Shown piece after piece: positions 11,836 to 25,300 of a DNA stretch of 64,000 nucleotides. Each line of letters begins with the position of its first letter. The first letter of the stretch is position 1. A program made the position numbers and the translations under genes. Below the pieces are notes generated by a model. It searched no databases and was not told the DNA's origin. It worked only from the letters and a program-made list of their open reading frames with translations. The DNA comes from Fragum whitleyi. Lineage: Eukaryota > Mollusca > Bivalvia > Cardiida > Cardiidae. The stretch covers positions 24,064,990 through 24,128,989 of the forward strand of contig OX411549.1 of assembly GCA_948146395.1 (NCBI GenBank). Reading direction: 5' to 3'.

Positions 11836-12105
11836 TTACTTATAAAGTGTATTAAATCTTAGCGAAAAGGCTGATATTAGATAGCAGCCAAGATTTTCTA
11901 ATACTTCGTGATTATTACAAGTCAACAAGGAAATAAATTTATACATGCTAGGTTTTGTATAAAAATAACTATCAAGATATTTCCATCTCAATGTTTTGTA
12001 TTTTGGACAAACCAATGAAAAATGAAATTCGTCCTCAATTTCACCGTTTTGGCAAAGTTGACAAAGCCTTTCATTCCTTGGGATATTGTTGATTGAAAAT
12101 CTTCC
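11836..12105 (-). pseudogene. LINE reverse transcriptase C-terminal fragment
   Basis: Ninety codons are open to a natural TAA. The peptide contains LCQLC, then EIEDEFHF and CPKY, and a helical tail. The Cys-rich EDEFHF...CPKY block is typical of the C-terminal end of non-LTR retrotransposon ORF2 proteins that are common in molluscs (known family pattern). The polymerase and endonuclease parts are missing, so it is a 5'-truncated copy. Because it has no early start codon it is easily missed. A second, frameshifted relative is at 45480-45700. Confidence 0.75.
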
Positions 12106-13260
12106 TGTTTGGATCTGAAGTGATTAGCGATTTTTGAAATGTTTATCGCCAATTATGTTCCACAGTTCTGATTTGTTAAATCAATCAACCATGTAAGGTG
12201 CACTGACGAAGAAAGAGTGAATAGTAAATTGCTATACCGGAACTAACCAAAGCGTCAGACCAAATAAAGATTAAGTCGATTGAACAGAGTATCTTCTTTG
12301 TATAGTGCGGTTTTATTGACTTGAATCTGACCCCTGTTATTTAGATGAATAAAAATCTGATTATTCCTACTCGGCTTTGCACGTGCTTTCATAGGAATGA
12401 ATAACAAACGATATTGAATGTATTATACATTTTGTTAATTGATAAAATATATCGGTAATTGTTATTTAAGCATTTTTTCCACAGAGGTCAAAGTCGGGTC
12501 AAATTAACCAGGCTATATGATCATAGCTAAATTTAGTTGAAGCAAATGAAGCAAATCAACTTTTCCGTGCTCTTGTTGCGTTTATAAAGACGCTCAGCAT
12601 ATACAAATTATGGTCACTTCGTGCATGACCACTTGCACCATTTTTTTGAAATCGGGAAAGCAATTTCGATCTAACTCTGAAACAAACAATTATCGTCTAT
12701 GTACGGTCTCACAAAATCATAGTTTTAAAAGTGTTACATCATCGTACTCTCGATCTTTATATTATATATGAAAAAGTCGCCACTCAACATCGCTCTGATT
12801 TTAAACATTTCTGCCTTAATATTTACAAAAAAAAAAAAAAAAAGAAATAATTTTCTCGTTAGAATGACTCCAATTCTTCGCAAATAAAATTTTACCACCT
12901 AGTCATAAAGAGTAATGTAAAGAGTAGTAACGTTATCCTTATTTACAAATGAGCAGTCTTCCTGCATTCATTGCATTTCACAAATATACCTTTCTTTCGC
13001 ATTTTGATAAAGTTTAGATCGTTTTACCTTAGATCGATATCGTGTTTAACAACATATACGTGGTACCTTTTGTCAATGCATAAAATACAAGTACTTGTAT
13101 TACATCTGATACAGTGCGTAATTGATTCAGTTGATTGCAAGGTCTTTTCAAAGAAATATTGGATCTGTCATGAAATTGTGTTCGAGAAAAGCCGAGCTTA
13201 TCCGAGGGTAGAAAGGTTATCAAGTTAGCCTCGTGACTTTTTGGGATTAAAAAAAAAAAA
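12106..13260. other. No gene seen
   Basis: Non-coding. It has a poly-A run at about 12828-12843. The overlapping short frames at 12971-13292 on both strands lack domains. Confidence 0.5.
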
Positions 13261-13460
13261 ACACGATGCTTTTTTGTAAGATTAACTCCCACTTTTTGTT
13301 TCCATGAATATCGGAGCTACTCGTAACTATAAATTTGAATTGCTTTTTTTTAAAGGATTACACGATGCTTTTTTGTAAGATTAACTCCCACTTTTTGTTT
13401 CCATGAACATCTGAGCTACTCGTAACTATAAATTTGAATTGCTTCTTTTTTTAAAGGATT
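13261..13460. repeat. Tandem duplication, approx. 100-bp unit
   Basis: Two neighbouring units, 13261-13359 and 13360-13460, both start ACACGATGCTTTTTTGTAAG and end TTTAAAGGATT. They differ by a few substitutions and T-run length, so the duplication is fairly recent. Confidence 0.9.
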
Positions 13461-15296
13461 ACCATATAAACGTCACTGTCGGTCACTGCGATTTGTCAAA
13501 ATTTCTAGGACAAGATGATATGAAAAGATGTTTTAAAGCGTAATTAAGATAATCTACGAATCTGTCAGCAGATAGAATCATAATGGGCCAGTATGAAAAC
13601 TTTGCGGCTTTGTGAGATCCAAAATTTGCACGGACGGCCAATTTGACGACTAACAAAACGCCTTATAAACCATTTCGGCCTTCGGCTAGTGGAGCTAAAT
13701 TATGTGATATCTAGTTGTCTACTCTAGTGTTAAGTTGTAAATTAAGGAAGCAGCACATGTGAATAAATTAATCAAAACTTAATGTTTTAAAAATAATAAT
13801 GATGACAATTATAATGATAAAAATGATTAATCCCACAGTAAGATACCATGCACATGTCTATATGCTTTTTGGCTGAATATATTACTGACCAAGTTAAGTT
13901 GATACACGTTAGTAAAAACGATACGATATGAGAAATTCTGTTTAAAAGATTAACACATTTCTAAAGTGTATAATATACTGAGCGCAAAAAGTTTAGTCGT
14001 TTCCTCTTCGATGCTATATATATCAAGGCGCGATTCATCTTTACACACACACACAAAAAATGACAATTATTAATTTCTGTCCAATTTCCTTCCAGAACCC
14101 AATAATTTTGCTATGTTAGACTAAACTGGTCAGTCGCAAGGACATGATTTTGAATATGCCGGTAGAATGGAAAAGTCACACAGTTTAAACAAGGAACGTT
14201 TCTTCCTATTTGTATCACATTAAAATGTTTCTTGCGATCAAAATAATTTTGGGGTATCTTGTCGATATAAAAAAGAAGTTGGTTAGAGTATGGGATCTTT
14301 CTAACGAATCTACAGCACTATCTTAACACCCAAATCTCTAAAATGTAACAACTAGAGACAATTTTGTAGAATAATGTTAATCAGGAAGGAAAAAAGTTTC
14401 TCCTGTTACTTTTTATCCTCATAAATTGAGTTATTGTCCCTTTCTTGCAAAGCGATCACTAACGTTATATTGACGGCATAGGGCGTTAATTTAACATCTT
14501 TTTTGGTAGGTTCTTGTCAATAAGCTTCCATTTATGAAAAATAAGACATGAATCATCCTCGTTGATGTTCTTAACGATTGCAATCAATTAAGATAAGGAA
14601 AGTATTCCGTTTTTCAACGTAACGTCATGATATTCGGCTGTCCTCTTTTTGTCGTTTAACAAGATCTGTAAAGGGAAGTGGGTCATACCATGTCAATATT
14701 TATTTGCAATGAGTCATATGACAATAAAACATTTTTAAGAGAAGCTTACGACAATTTCATAATCTCCAAAATATGAACACCGTATTCGATATGTTCGTGC
14801 GGTGTCCAATTGATTTACGCTATGTCAAAAGTTCACTCTTTTTCGAAAGATGCGATACGTTAAAGCGTATAATGTTTACTTGGAATAAGAGTATTCAAAT
14901 AAGACAAAAAGGAAATTAAGTCATTTTGTTGCAACCAGATATCAACCAAGTACGTAAATTCCACAATAACGTCACTTCAGACGTATGTATGCAAGTTAAA
15001 TGAAAGATTTATGATAAAAGGAAAGCCAATAGGATGGCATATATATTTCAAACGGAAACTTTAGTTTATCAATATTGTTTGACTTCTTTTGGACCTTATA
15101 AAAAGTGCAACTAAACATTATGAGTTCAGTATATAAAAGGCACAACTAGATTTCCAGTATAATCCAATGTCTTATTATCTTTTTTCATTTAAAAGGGTTA
15201 ACTTAATCACATAAAAATATGCACTATATGCTCTATAACTATCAAAATACATTTTTCAAATGTGTTTAAGATATAAATGAGTTGCTGTGACATATC
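13461..15296. other. 3' flank of the HSPA12-like gene; no other gene
   Basis: Non-coding and AT-rich. It presumably holds the 3' UTR and poly-A site of the minus-strand HSPA12-like gene in its right part. I cannot fix the poly-A signal with confidence. Confidence 0.45.
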
Positions 15297-15299
15297 CTA

Positions 15300-15467
15300 G
15301 TCATAATATACATTGTCACTATCATAATCATCGTAGTCGGATTCAAAGCATTTGAAATCTTGGACAGTTTGGTCTTCGAATGAGCCACTAAAATGTTCAG
15401 CAATATCACTATTATCACTCTCACTGTCCGAATCATCGGAACTACTGTTACTTGCAGAATCATGGTC
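15300..15467 (-). other. Open acidic frame beyond the HSPA12-like stop
   Basis: Directly after the TAA at 15468-15470 the same frame stays open for 56 codons to TAG (15297-15299). The encoded tail is strongly acidic and Ser-rich (for example SSSDDSDSESDNSD) and ends with several Tyr-Asp pairs. Such composition is unlikely in random 3' UTR. It may be a former C-terminal tail cut off by a new stop, a read-through extension, or joined by an unseen splice. No expression evidence is available here. Confidence 0.55.
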
Positions 15468-16187
15468 TTAGTCTCCTGACAGAAAATCGAATCTAGCTGA
15501 CCCCTTTTCACCTGTTTGTTCATTAACAGCGTGAACGTGTAATTCTGTATCGCCGAACATTAGATGGACCTCAGCGCTCCTATCTAACCCATACCCAGGC
15601 ATGTCCAACTGAAGGGTTCCAATAAGGATACATCCCGGATCCGTTACAAATTTTGGCTTTCTTTTCTTTGAAGCAAAAACGTTGAAAGTCAACCTATTCT
15701 GATCCTTCCTTATAACTTTGTAGGATTGCACTAAGCTAACATCACCTGTTTTAATTGTATTACCTATAGCCACATGGGTATCGAAAATATTCCGACATAA
15801 ACAAATACCTGCATCGTCGTACAATATCTTCTCTTCTGGGTGCTTTCCATTAATAAAATGAGTGCAAATTTCAACACCATACGTATACTTTGCCTTCCTC
15901 TCAGAAATTGCTTTTGTATCGTGACCGAAAATTACCGCGCCTTTGAGAACAGCCAAGCCTGCGTCGTTCGGCACAACAATCCGCTTGTTAGGAAATGCAT
16001 CCTTTAAAAACTCTTGCAGCATGGGACACTCTGAAAATCCACCGACCATCAAGATGAAACCAACTTCGTCCAATTCAGGATTAGAGAACATCTTTCCTAG
16101 ATGTTCAACAATTTGGCTTGAAGGCTCGTCGAAGAAAGAATTGACAATGTCTGCAGAGATGCGTACTCTGTCACCATTCCAGCTTAT
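15468..16187 (-). CDS. HSPA12-like: HSPA12-like gene 1, exon 5 (last)
   Basis: The acceptor CCTTTTTACAG precedes [15 protein letters not shown]. The exon holds the adenosine-binding [32 protein letters not shown], and the C-terminal lobe to FDFLSGD and TAA at 15468-15470. After the stop, the frame remains open and acidic (see 15300-15467). Confidence 0.9.
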   Translation of the reverse strand: MSWNGDRVRISADIVNSFFDEPSSQIVEHLGKMFSNPELDEVGFILMVGGFSECPMLQEFLKDAFPNKRIVVPNDAGLAVLKGAVIFGHDTKAISERKAKYTYGVEICTHFINGKHPEEKILYDDAGICLCRNIFDTHVAIGNTIKTGDVSLVQSYKVIRKDQNRLTFNVFASKKRKPKFVTDPGCILIGTLQLDMPGYGLDRSAEVHLMFGDTELHVHAVNEQTGEKGSARFDFLSGD

Positions 16188-16283
16188 CTGTAAAAAGGAG
16201 AAAGTTTGAATTCTACTTTACAAAAGATTTTACTTTCGTTTTACAAAATGTTTTCTGTGACTTCTAGTGAAATAAATCCACAT

Positions 16284-16314
<31 letters not shown>

Positions 16315-19300
16315 TGGACCAGAATTAATACGCCTATCCACTATGGATAGTTACAGGTTATTGCGGGGAGGCTAATTATCTTTGATGTTGTTGCGGGTGC
16401 ATTGATCAAACAAATAAAATAACACGTGAGTTTATAAATTGAGCTTATTTTAAGAAAACCCACCCACCCTGCCCAAGTACACTTTTCATTTGTTTAAATC
16501 TGAATGTATGATTATTAGTTAGCCGCCACTATAGCGCAGTTGGTTAGTTACATTCACCCACATAAATGTAGTTTGATTTCTCTAAACATAAAGCGAAAAT
16601 GTTTTCCAATGACCATCGAAGAAACTGGACTGAATTTATCTTTTAGTTTTGGACCGTGCAGCGTTGAGTGATGTACAATTACAATGAAATTAACCACAGC
16701 TTTTTTAGCATCCGGTTTCAAAGGCATTTATGGCAAGTTTAGCGTGATTTTTCTCACCTGTCCTGCGTATCGAGTAGTCTGTAGAATATCTTTGATATTT
16801 TCCTCCTTCATCGCCAGATGGGTTTCGTTCATCGACACAGGGATCTTAAACGTTACCCTGTCTTTGACCCTCGTCTGAAAACTTCTTTTCTTCACATCAA
16901 AACTCCGGAATAACTCCACGTAGTCTAAAGTCTGTTCCTCGATAAACGCCGCCATTACATCATTTCCGATAATATTTGACAGAAAGGTTTCGAATGCTTT
17001 GTCGACGCATAAACTGCCCCAGTTACCTCCGCTTGCTTTGTGAATCTCCGACAGGCTGAAATCGTCTTTAACCTTGTGAACGGTTATATCAACAATTCCA
17101 CCTTGAATTGAAATAAAAAAGGGAATGTATATTTTGTACAATTATGAAATAAAGTAACCCTAGTATCTTTTCGATATCAATTTTTAATTGTCTAGAAATA
17201 GCGTACGATAAAACGGCAGATAGCTTTGACGAGTTTGGAATGCAATTTATCGCATAACAAAATGGAATATTCATATACATCTAGCGAAGAAAATCACGAG
17301 TACATACCTTGGAAAAGAATTCTTTTTAGCCTTTAGAGCGAGAAGTAGAGAGTTAAAGTATTATCTGGTAAAATGATTGTACATGCATTTTCAATACTTG
17401 CATGATACAGTTAGTAACATAGAAACTTGACATTCATCTCAATCAAAACCATTCTAAATCGCTCACTCAGGGCCCCATTATTTCCTCCCCGGCACTCACT
17501 CAAACCATTCAAAATCACTAAGAATGTAAGATCAATAACTACATTCAAATTAGATATAGCTCGATTTTACTGACATATCTGAAATTTCAAGCGTCTGATT
17601 GGTTCCTGAAGAAATAGGAAGGTATCTATTGAATTTGAATGCATATGTTACTAAAGGAAGGTAATGATTATAGCTCTTTTTGTTCATCCTGAGTATTTTG
17701 AGCGATATTGGATTACGTCCCTTTTATGTAATGTAAAACTCACTGATCAAACTCATTCAATTTTATTTCAAAATCAATCACCTTGTCAATTCACGATATT
17801 CATAATTGTATCACAACGGTTCAACTCACCTCCTTCATCAAGAACCATATACTTGGAGCCCGGCTGGAAAGGCGTACAGCCCCCGTCAACACCACTTAGC
17901 TTGTCAATAGGTAGGTATTTACAGTACAGCGATGCAGCCTCGGGTTCTAGCGCTATCAATAAGTGATCATCCGCTATTCCGGCCTAAAATTTAAAAAGGC
18001 GTTGAAGCATGCAAATTAACAGTAAGCGTTCCATTCACATGGCATAATCTTGTCTTAATTGACAACGAAAATTGATTACAAGCACTCATTTTCATCTTGA
18101 GTTTTATAAAAAGCCTATTTAAAAAACAAGCAAGTATCCTTTTCATTTTTATCTGACTAGTTTGAAGTGAAAAAAAACTAGACTGTATAAGAAAGTATGT
18201 TTTCTGGGAAAGCTGCTACTATCTTGAATAACGTACAACCATCAGAGGTATACTTGTCTTGCATGTGTGTAAGATCATAAATTGAATGACGTCATTTCGG
18301 CATCATTCAAAGTACGTTTTCAAGATACTTCTGTCTTCTTTGTTTTCTAAAAATTGGGTTTTAGGCTACAGGTTCAGGTTATGTTTAAATGCTTAAAGAT
18401 TGAATTTAATGAACATTTTATTTTCTCTTAAGGTTACAGGGAACTAATACAATCTCCTGCCATCTGTCACATTTAGTCAAGGGAATTAACGGTGAAGTAA
18501 ACAAAGATAAGGGCGGCCTCTGATTGGTCCATCATATGTTTTGATCAAATATGATAATTTATTTCTGGAGTTTAAAACTATTCCTACCAGTTAAGTGCAA
18601 ATTGGGAGAGGTGAGAATCTATTTCGGGTCTTGAGAGGCATTTTCTAGACATTGGGGTATTTTCCGGAACCGACTGTGAAATTTGGTGAGTGGGAAGGGT
18701 TATCTTAAAAATGACGTCATTACTCATTGATAAAAGGGCTCATACTATATTTGAAATGGTCTATTTGCATGCGCGACAGATCTTTCTTTAATTTGATATA
18801 AGGCTTGACTTCCGATGAAATTTTGGGGATGAGCTATTCAGACTTTTGTTATAATGGTCGACAATGGAAAATGTGTTAGTTCCCTCTAGCCCAAAACGAA
18901 TCTGGTGTTAACTTGAGAAAAAGAATCTGTTTCTTGATTTGTTCGAGACAAACTGATCCTAGCCTCGTCTAGAATGGAAAAAGTAATTGAGCTCGCCAAG
19001 GCTAGCTTAATGATATTTGAGCCTGCGCTTTACATTTCAAACAATTTCAAATGTGCGCCAAGCAAAGACTTTGGCCAGCCTGTGCAGTCGCAGAGTCTGA
19101 CCATAGTCTTCTTTATGCACTATATAGATATATACGGTCTTAATCCCTCCTCTGGCGGTCAGCATTTATTGGTATTGCATTGTGCGATTGTCTAAGCTAC
19201 GCGATGTTTTTCCCTTTCGCAAATGTCAAATTGTTGGAAATGTCTCGCACAGGATCAATTCTACTCTATTCTCTGATAAGACCATCTTGGCTCAAACAAA

Positions 19301-22300
19301 ATCGTATCAGTGATCCTATATTTTACTTTAGACGCAGCCTCTCTCATGAACTGTTTTGCAGCATCATTCCAGATGGCCGGTACTGTCAGAACCCATCTTA
19401 TGTCCTCTTCTCTTATGTTCGGGCATGTTACTCGACAAGTTTTGAACAGATGCTTCTTCAAATAACCGATTGAGTTGGAGAAAATTTCTACTGCTGGCAT
19501 AGCTCGGCCAAGTGTGTCCTCAATTTTGAAACTCCTGTTTAGTTTCTGAATGAAATAAGATACGGTATAAAAAGTGTTTTTTATTTATTTGTTTATTTAT
19601 TTATACAATATTTATAGAGGATTACACAATTAGCGATGATAGCCAGTCTACCTTGCGGTCCTCTGTTAAAACTACAACATATTTATACAACAATATATAC
19701 ATTTAAACAAACGTACGAACCATGAGGTACTTTACATGAAAAACCGTCGTCATGTTCAAGCCAGGATCTCGATCAATGACGATCATTGCCTGAGATAAGT
19801 GATTAAACCCAATCCCAAATGACCGAAGTTCAGGATGACACAATTTGAATGGAGTTGTAGACTTAAAAAAGTGAAGTAAGAAGAGAGAAAAATGTTTTGC
19901 GTAAAATAAGGAGGGAACACAAGAAATTGCTGATTATCAGCATTTCTCCCCTCCCTCAATTCTCCATGTCCATTTAACAAGGGATGTCAATCCAGGTCTA
20001 GTCTGGGAAAGGGTTGAATGTAAAAGTATTGTCAGTGGGCATAAAAACATAAAATTATTATTTGAAGAGAGAAATACTTGGTAAAATTCATTATGTTATC
20101 AAAAAAATGTGCGTTAAAGAAATAAATGAAAGAATGCAAAATAATGTAATCGTGCACAATTGGATTCGATGATCGTGTGTAACATTTTAAAAAGATCAAT
20201 ACACCATGACTCAATCTTAGGACTAAGACTAAAAGAGAAGATTGATATCAAAGAGAAATTGACTTTTTAAAAACTATTAAAATTATCATAACACCTTTCT
20301 AATATCTTTTTTAAAAGAATCTTAAGTACCACAGTCTTTTATCAACTGCGGTAGGTTATTCCATTGCTTTGGCGCCGAACATGAGAATGCTCCACTATAG
20401 AGTGTTGTTCGCAACATTGGTACATGTAGATCCCCATTCTGATTCGATCGCAAATTAAGGCCATGGGTTTGTGGAACTGGTTTTAGCAAGTCGGTCATGT
20501 ATTCTGGTGTTAAACCAGGTAAAGCTTTGTAAGTTAATACAGCTTTATTATAATTTATTCTATTTCCGATAGTTTGCCAACCAAGTTCGTCAAACATGTA
20601 GTTTGATTAAAAAAGATTTGCCTTCCTTTGATAGAACAGCGATTATTATGTACGAAGGATGATCCAAAAGTTCGGACAATGGGCTGATGATTTTCGCATT
20701 TCTAGCTTGTTCAGTATATATTTTGGCCAATGGGCAGTTTAGTAAGTACGGAGCATATTAGTGATATTATTTTGGCAGAATTATCTTTAGCGGCCTTAGA
20801 ATACGTTACCATAGAAACATTTGTATGCTAAGGCGTGTTATGTTCTAGCAATAGCATTACAGCTACATCTATTTATGGTAACATTACGTAAAGGTCCTTG
20901 TTATTTTAATTTATACTATGTTCGGTCCTGAATAGTAAGAGTTTGTTAATAAAGCAGTAAACACCATCTAAGTTTTGTTCTACATCGAACCCTAGATTAT
21001 AACATCTGGCGACGAGGACTAAAACGATTTAAACGATTAGAACTATTTAAATTTTTTAAAGATATAAACGGACTAGCGCAATACGTTAACTTTATAAAGT
21101 GGATGGATAACGATACTTTTAAAATAAATACGTAAAAGGATGGCGCTTAGTAATTTACCGAACTTTCCGTCATCTGAGGTCGACGCGGATATGTCAAATT
21201 GTTGAAACAGGTGGGAGAAATGGGTTTCGAGGTTAGAGAACCTGTTTGTTGGATTAAATATTACAGAAGAGGCACAAAAGAGAGCTCTTTTACTTCACTA
21301 TGCGGATGAGAAAGTCTTTGATATATATGAAGCTCAAAAAGGCGACGGCAATGGCACGACTTTCGGTGGAGCGAAAGAGGTTTTGGACACGAACTTCGCG
21401 CCACAAAAATATGTACAGATGGAAATATATACGTTTAGGTGTCATAAACAACAGAAATACCAGAGTTTAGATGAATTTGTCATGGAATTAAGAGCTCTTG
21501 CTAAAAACTGTGACTTTGAAAATGTGGATAAAGAAATATATACAGCAAGTTATTCAGAACTGTCGTTCTAACCAATTACGGAGAATGGCGTTCAGGGAAA
21601 CCAACAAAGGTTTGCAAGATATTTTAACTTTATGCAGAATGTTAGAACTTTCCGAAAAACAAGCCTCAGAAATTGAAACAGGGAGAAATCAAGTCAACTC
21701 AGTAAATCGAGGCCAGGGAAAATTTCGCAAGCCTCTCCCTAAAAGCAAGATGACACCAAATTCCAAAAAGGACATAGGACAACGCCTAAACATAAGTCAC
21801 GTGATGATGCAGTTCGGTTACAACATTTCGGTTAACAGTGTTTGTAATTCCAAGTCACCAAAAACAGAAATGGTATTAGTAATACTCAGATTAAGGCGAC
21901 TATTGACACAGGATCGAGTGTTGATATAATAGATGAAAGAGCTTTCGCTACTCTAGGAAAGCCTAAATTGCAAACAAGACACTTACCGAGACTAATTCCT
22001 TACGGTGGTTGACAAACTCTCAAAGTTCTCGGAAGTTGCAAGCTCACGATAGAGAAAAATGATAAAATTATGGTGGAGAAATTCTTCTTAGTTAAAAGAA
22101 ACTATGGCACACTATTTGGTTACGAGACAGCTTGTGCTCTTGGAGTTGTGAAAATTGTGCAATCTATCAATATTTCTGACTCTATGGAGGCAAAATATCC
22201 TGGCATATACAAAGGTATAGGAAGGTTAAAAGGACAAACAGCGAAACTACACATCAATAAAGATGTTAAACCGGTAGCCCAGAAAAATCGAAGGACACCT

Positions 22301-25300
22301 TTTCTCTTGGGGCACAAAGTTGAAAGGGGAATTAAGAAGCTCTTGGATGACGTCATTATTGAAGAAGCCAAAAATCAATCGACACCAAAGGTCTCAGCAA
22401 TTGTGACCCGCCGAAGAAAAATGGAGATATTCGCATTTGTATTGACATGCGCGAGGCAAACAAGGCTATTGAAAGAGAAAGACACCCCATCCCGCTGATC
22501 AACGAGCTAATTTACGATCTAAATTGAGCTACGGTCTTCAGTAAGCTAGATCTTGCTTCAGGATACAATCAGTTGGTCTTAGACGAAGAATCGAGGCCGA
22601 TTACTACATTCATTTAGCATCTTGGATTATTCAGATACAAACGACTGAATTTCGGTACAAATTCAGCTTCTGAAGTATTTCAGAAAACAATTAGTACGGT
22701 GATACAAGGGATAAACGGTGCGAAAAATATCTCGGATGATATTCTGGTGTACTATAATCGAAAAAGGAACATGACATTGCACTTGATATGGTATTCAAGG
22801 CATTACATACAGTGGTCTAACGTTAAACAAAAAGAAGTGTGAATTCGACAAATCTAACGTAACGTTCTTCGGAGTAGTCTTTGGAGGTTCCGGAATATCT
22901 CCAGACCCAATCAAAGTAGAGACAATCAAACAAATGGAGAGACCCGTAAATGTGTCAGAATTACGTAGTTTCTTGGGCATGCAGCTTATTGTTATAGATT
23001 TATTAAGAATTACGCTTCAGTTGCGGAACCGTTATGGAAGCTTACGCGTTAAGAGGTCGAATGGTCTTGGGACAAAAGTCAGCAAAATGCTTTCGAAAGG
23101 CTGAAAAAACGAACTTTCGTGTGAAACGGTTATCACATACTTTGATCCAAATCGGAATATTGAACTTATAACGGACGCATCGCCAGTAGGACTATCTGGT
23201 ATATTAACTCAAGAAGGCCAAGTCGTAGAATACGCCAGTCGCGCGTTAACTCAAACAGAGACGAGATACAGCCAAACAGAAAGAGAAGAACTTGCAATTG
23301 TATGGGCATGTGAACACTTCAGCATGTATCTAAAAGGTGCACCATGTTTTAATGTTGTCACCGATCATGAGCCATTGACGACTATTTGGACAAAGAAACA
23401 ACCGCCGTTATGCATTGAATGTTGGAGATTACGTTTAAAACCGTTCAAACTAAAAATTGAATATAGACCTGGAAAAGACAATCCATCAAATTATATTTCA
23501 CGTTACCCTTTGAAATTTGATCAGGATACTCGAAATCTTGCCGAGGAATATGTGGCATTTGTTTGCGAGGAGTCGTTTCCAAATGCAATGACCGTGGACG
23601 AAATCAAAAATGCGTCAATCAATGACCAAACAAAACAAAAAGCTATTGAATACACGAAATCTGGGAAATGGTACGAATTAAAGACCTTTAAGGTCAACGA
23701 TGACATTAAATTGGAGGAACTACTTTCTTTGAGAAAAGTTAAAGACGGACTAACTGTTCATTATGACACTGTTCTTTAGAAAAACGACACAATCGTTATG
23801 CAAAAGTCGTTAGGATCAAAAGCAATCAAATTAGGCCACGAGGAACATCAAGGGTTATCACGAACAAAAAGTTTTATACGATCAAAGGTATGGTTTCCGA
23901 ATCTCAATACTGAAATCGAACACGCGATTCAGGGATGTGTGGCGTGTCAGGCCAATACAAAGGAGTCGAAGCCGAGGGAGCCGCTTAGAATGTCTGAAAT
24001 GCCTTCTGGTCCCTGGCAAAACCTCAGTGCCGATTCCTGTGGTCCGTTAGATACGGGAGAATATCTGTTGGTGATTATAGATGAATATTCGAGATACCCA
24101 GTGGTGGAAATTATCAAATCAGTGTCTGCTAATTCTGTGATTCCGGTAATAGATAAGGTTTTATCTGTGTTTGGTGTGCCGGTAGTGATGAAAACGGATA
24201 ACGGTAGTCCGTTCAATAGCCATCAGTTTTGGTCCGAAACATTTCACAGTGGAGGAGAATAACTTAATGAAAGACAAAGGGTTTGAGAACGTTATAGATA
24301 CTGGAACTGATAAAATCTTGAATAAAAGGCCAATTCGGAAACGACGTTCGCCAAAGTATTTAGACGATTAAGTGTGGAAAGGAAAATGTTTAAAACAGAC
24401 AGACTTTCATATGTTTCAAGTTAAGAAAGAGCATAAGAAAATACTAGTGTTATTTATTTGATTTGTTTGTATTGTCTGGTAAAGATCTGAATAACTTCAA
24501 TACGTTTTTATTACCGTTCAGAAAATTTGACACTTAACAGAATTTACCGTATTTCTAGAAAAAAACGATAAAGTGTATGAACTGAACATATAAAGATTTA
24601 TGATCCATTGGACAATCATTAATCATGTATATTCATATCATATATTCATAAAATGAGGTGTTTGTTTGATTCAAAAAGGTTAGGTCTTAAAGGAATGCTA
24701 AGAAAATGGTTCGGTCAGATAAAAGTACAGTACAGTATTTGATAAGCGTAACTCCCAGTTTACTCAGGATTGGAATGTTTTGTTTATCAAATTGGTAGTC
24801 ATTATTGGTAGGCCAATATCATATCATATTGCATTGTCTGCTTTAGAATATCCACGGTATTCGAAAACGCGGGAAAATGTAGTATAGCCAAGAGTAGGGG
24901 TGGACTTAACTGAAATTTAACAAGCGTGAGATAACAGTAATTGATTACAAATGAAATCACCTTTATACTGATAGGGTAAAGAAGCTCATCACGAAAAACA
25001 CTTTTCTTTTCCCTATCGTATACAACGATTTTTGTCTTTTTAATTAAGTTTCTTTATGATGAAGTCGGTTTCGAATACATGTTACTTTTACGCTATGAAA
25101 AATGACGTTTACGGATGTAATGCATATAATGGTAAAATGTCAGGCGTTTTGCTTTTCTTTGACATTTTAGTTTAGTCACAGACCGTGACAGTCAAAGTTT
25201 TGTTGGTCCCAATTTATCTATATCAACTCGTCGAAAGTCTGTTTATAAACATTCGAATTGCGTGGTTTACCTATAAACAATAAGGTGCTCAGATTTAAGA

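Noticed and set aside
15943..16209. Plus-strand frame over HSPA12-like exon 5
   Set aside because: Antisense shadow of a conserved coding exon.
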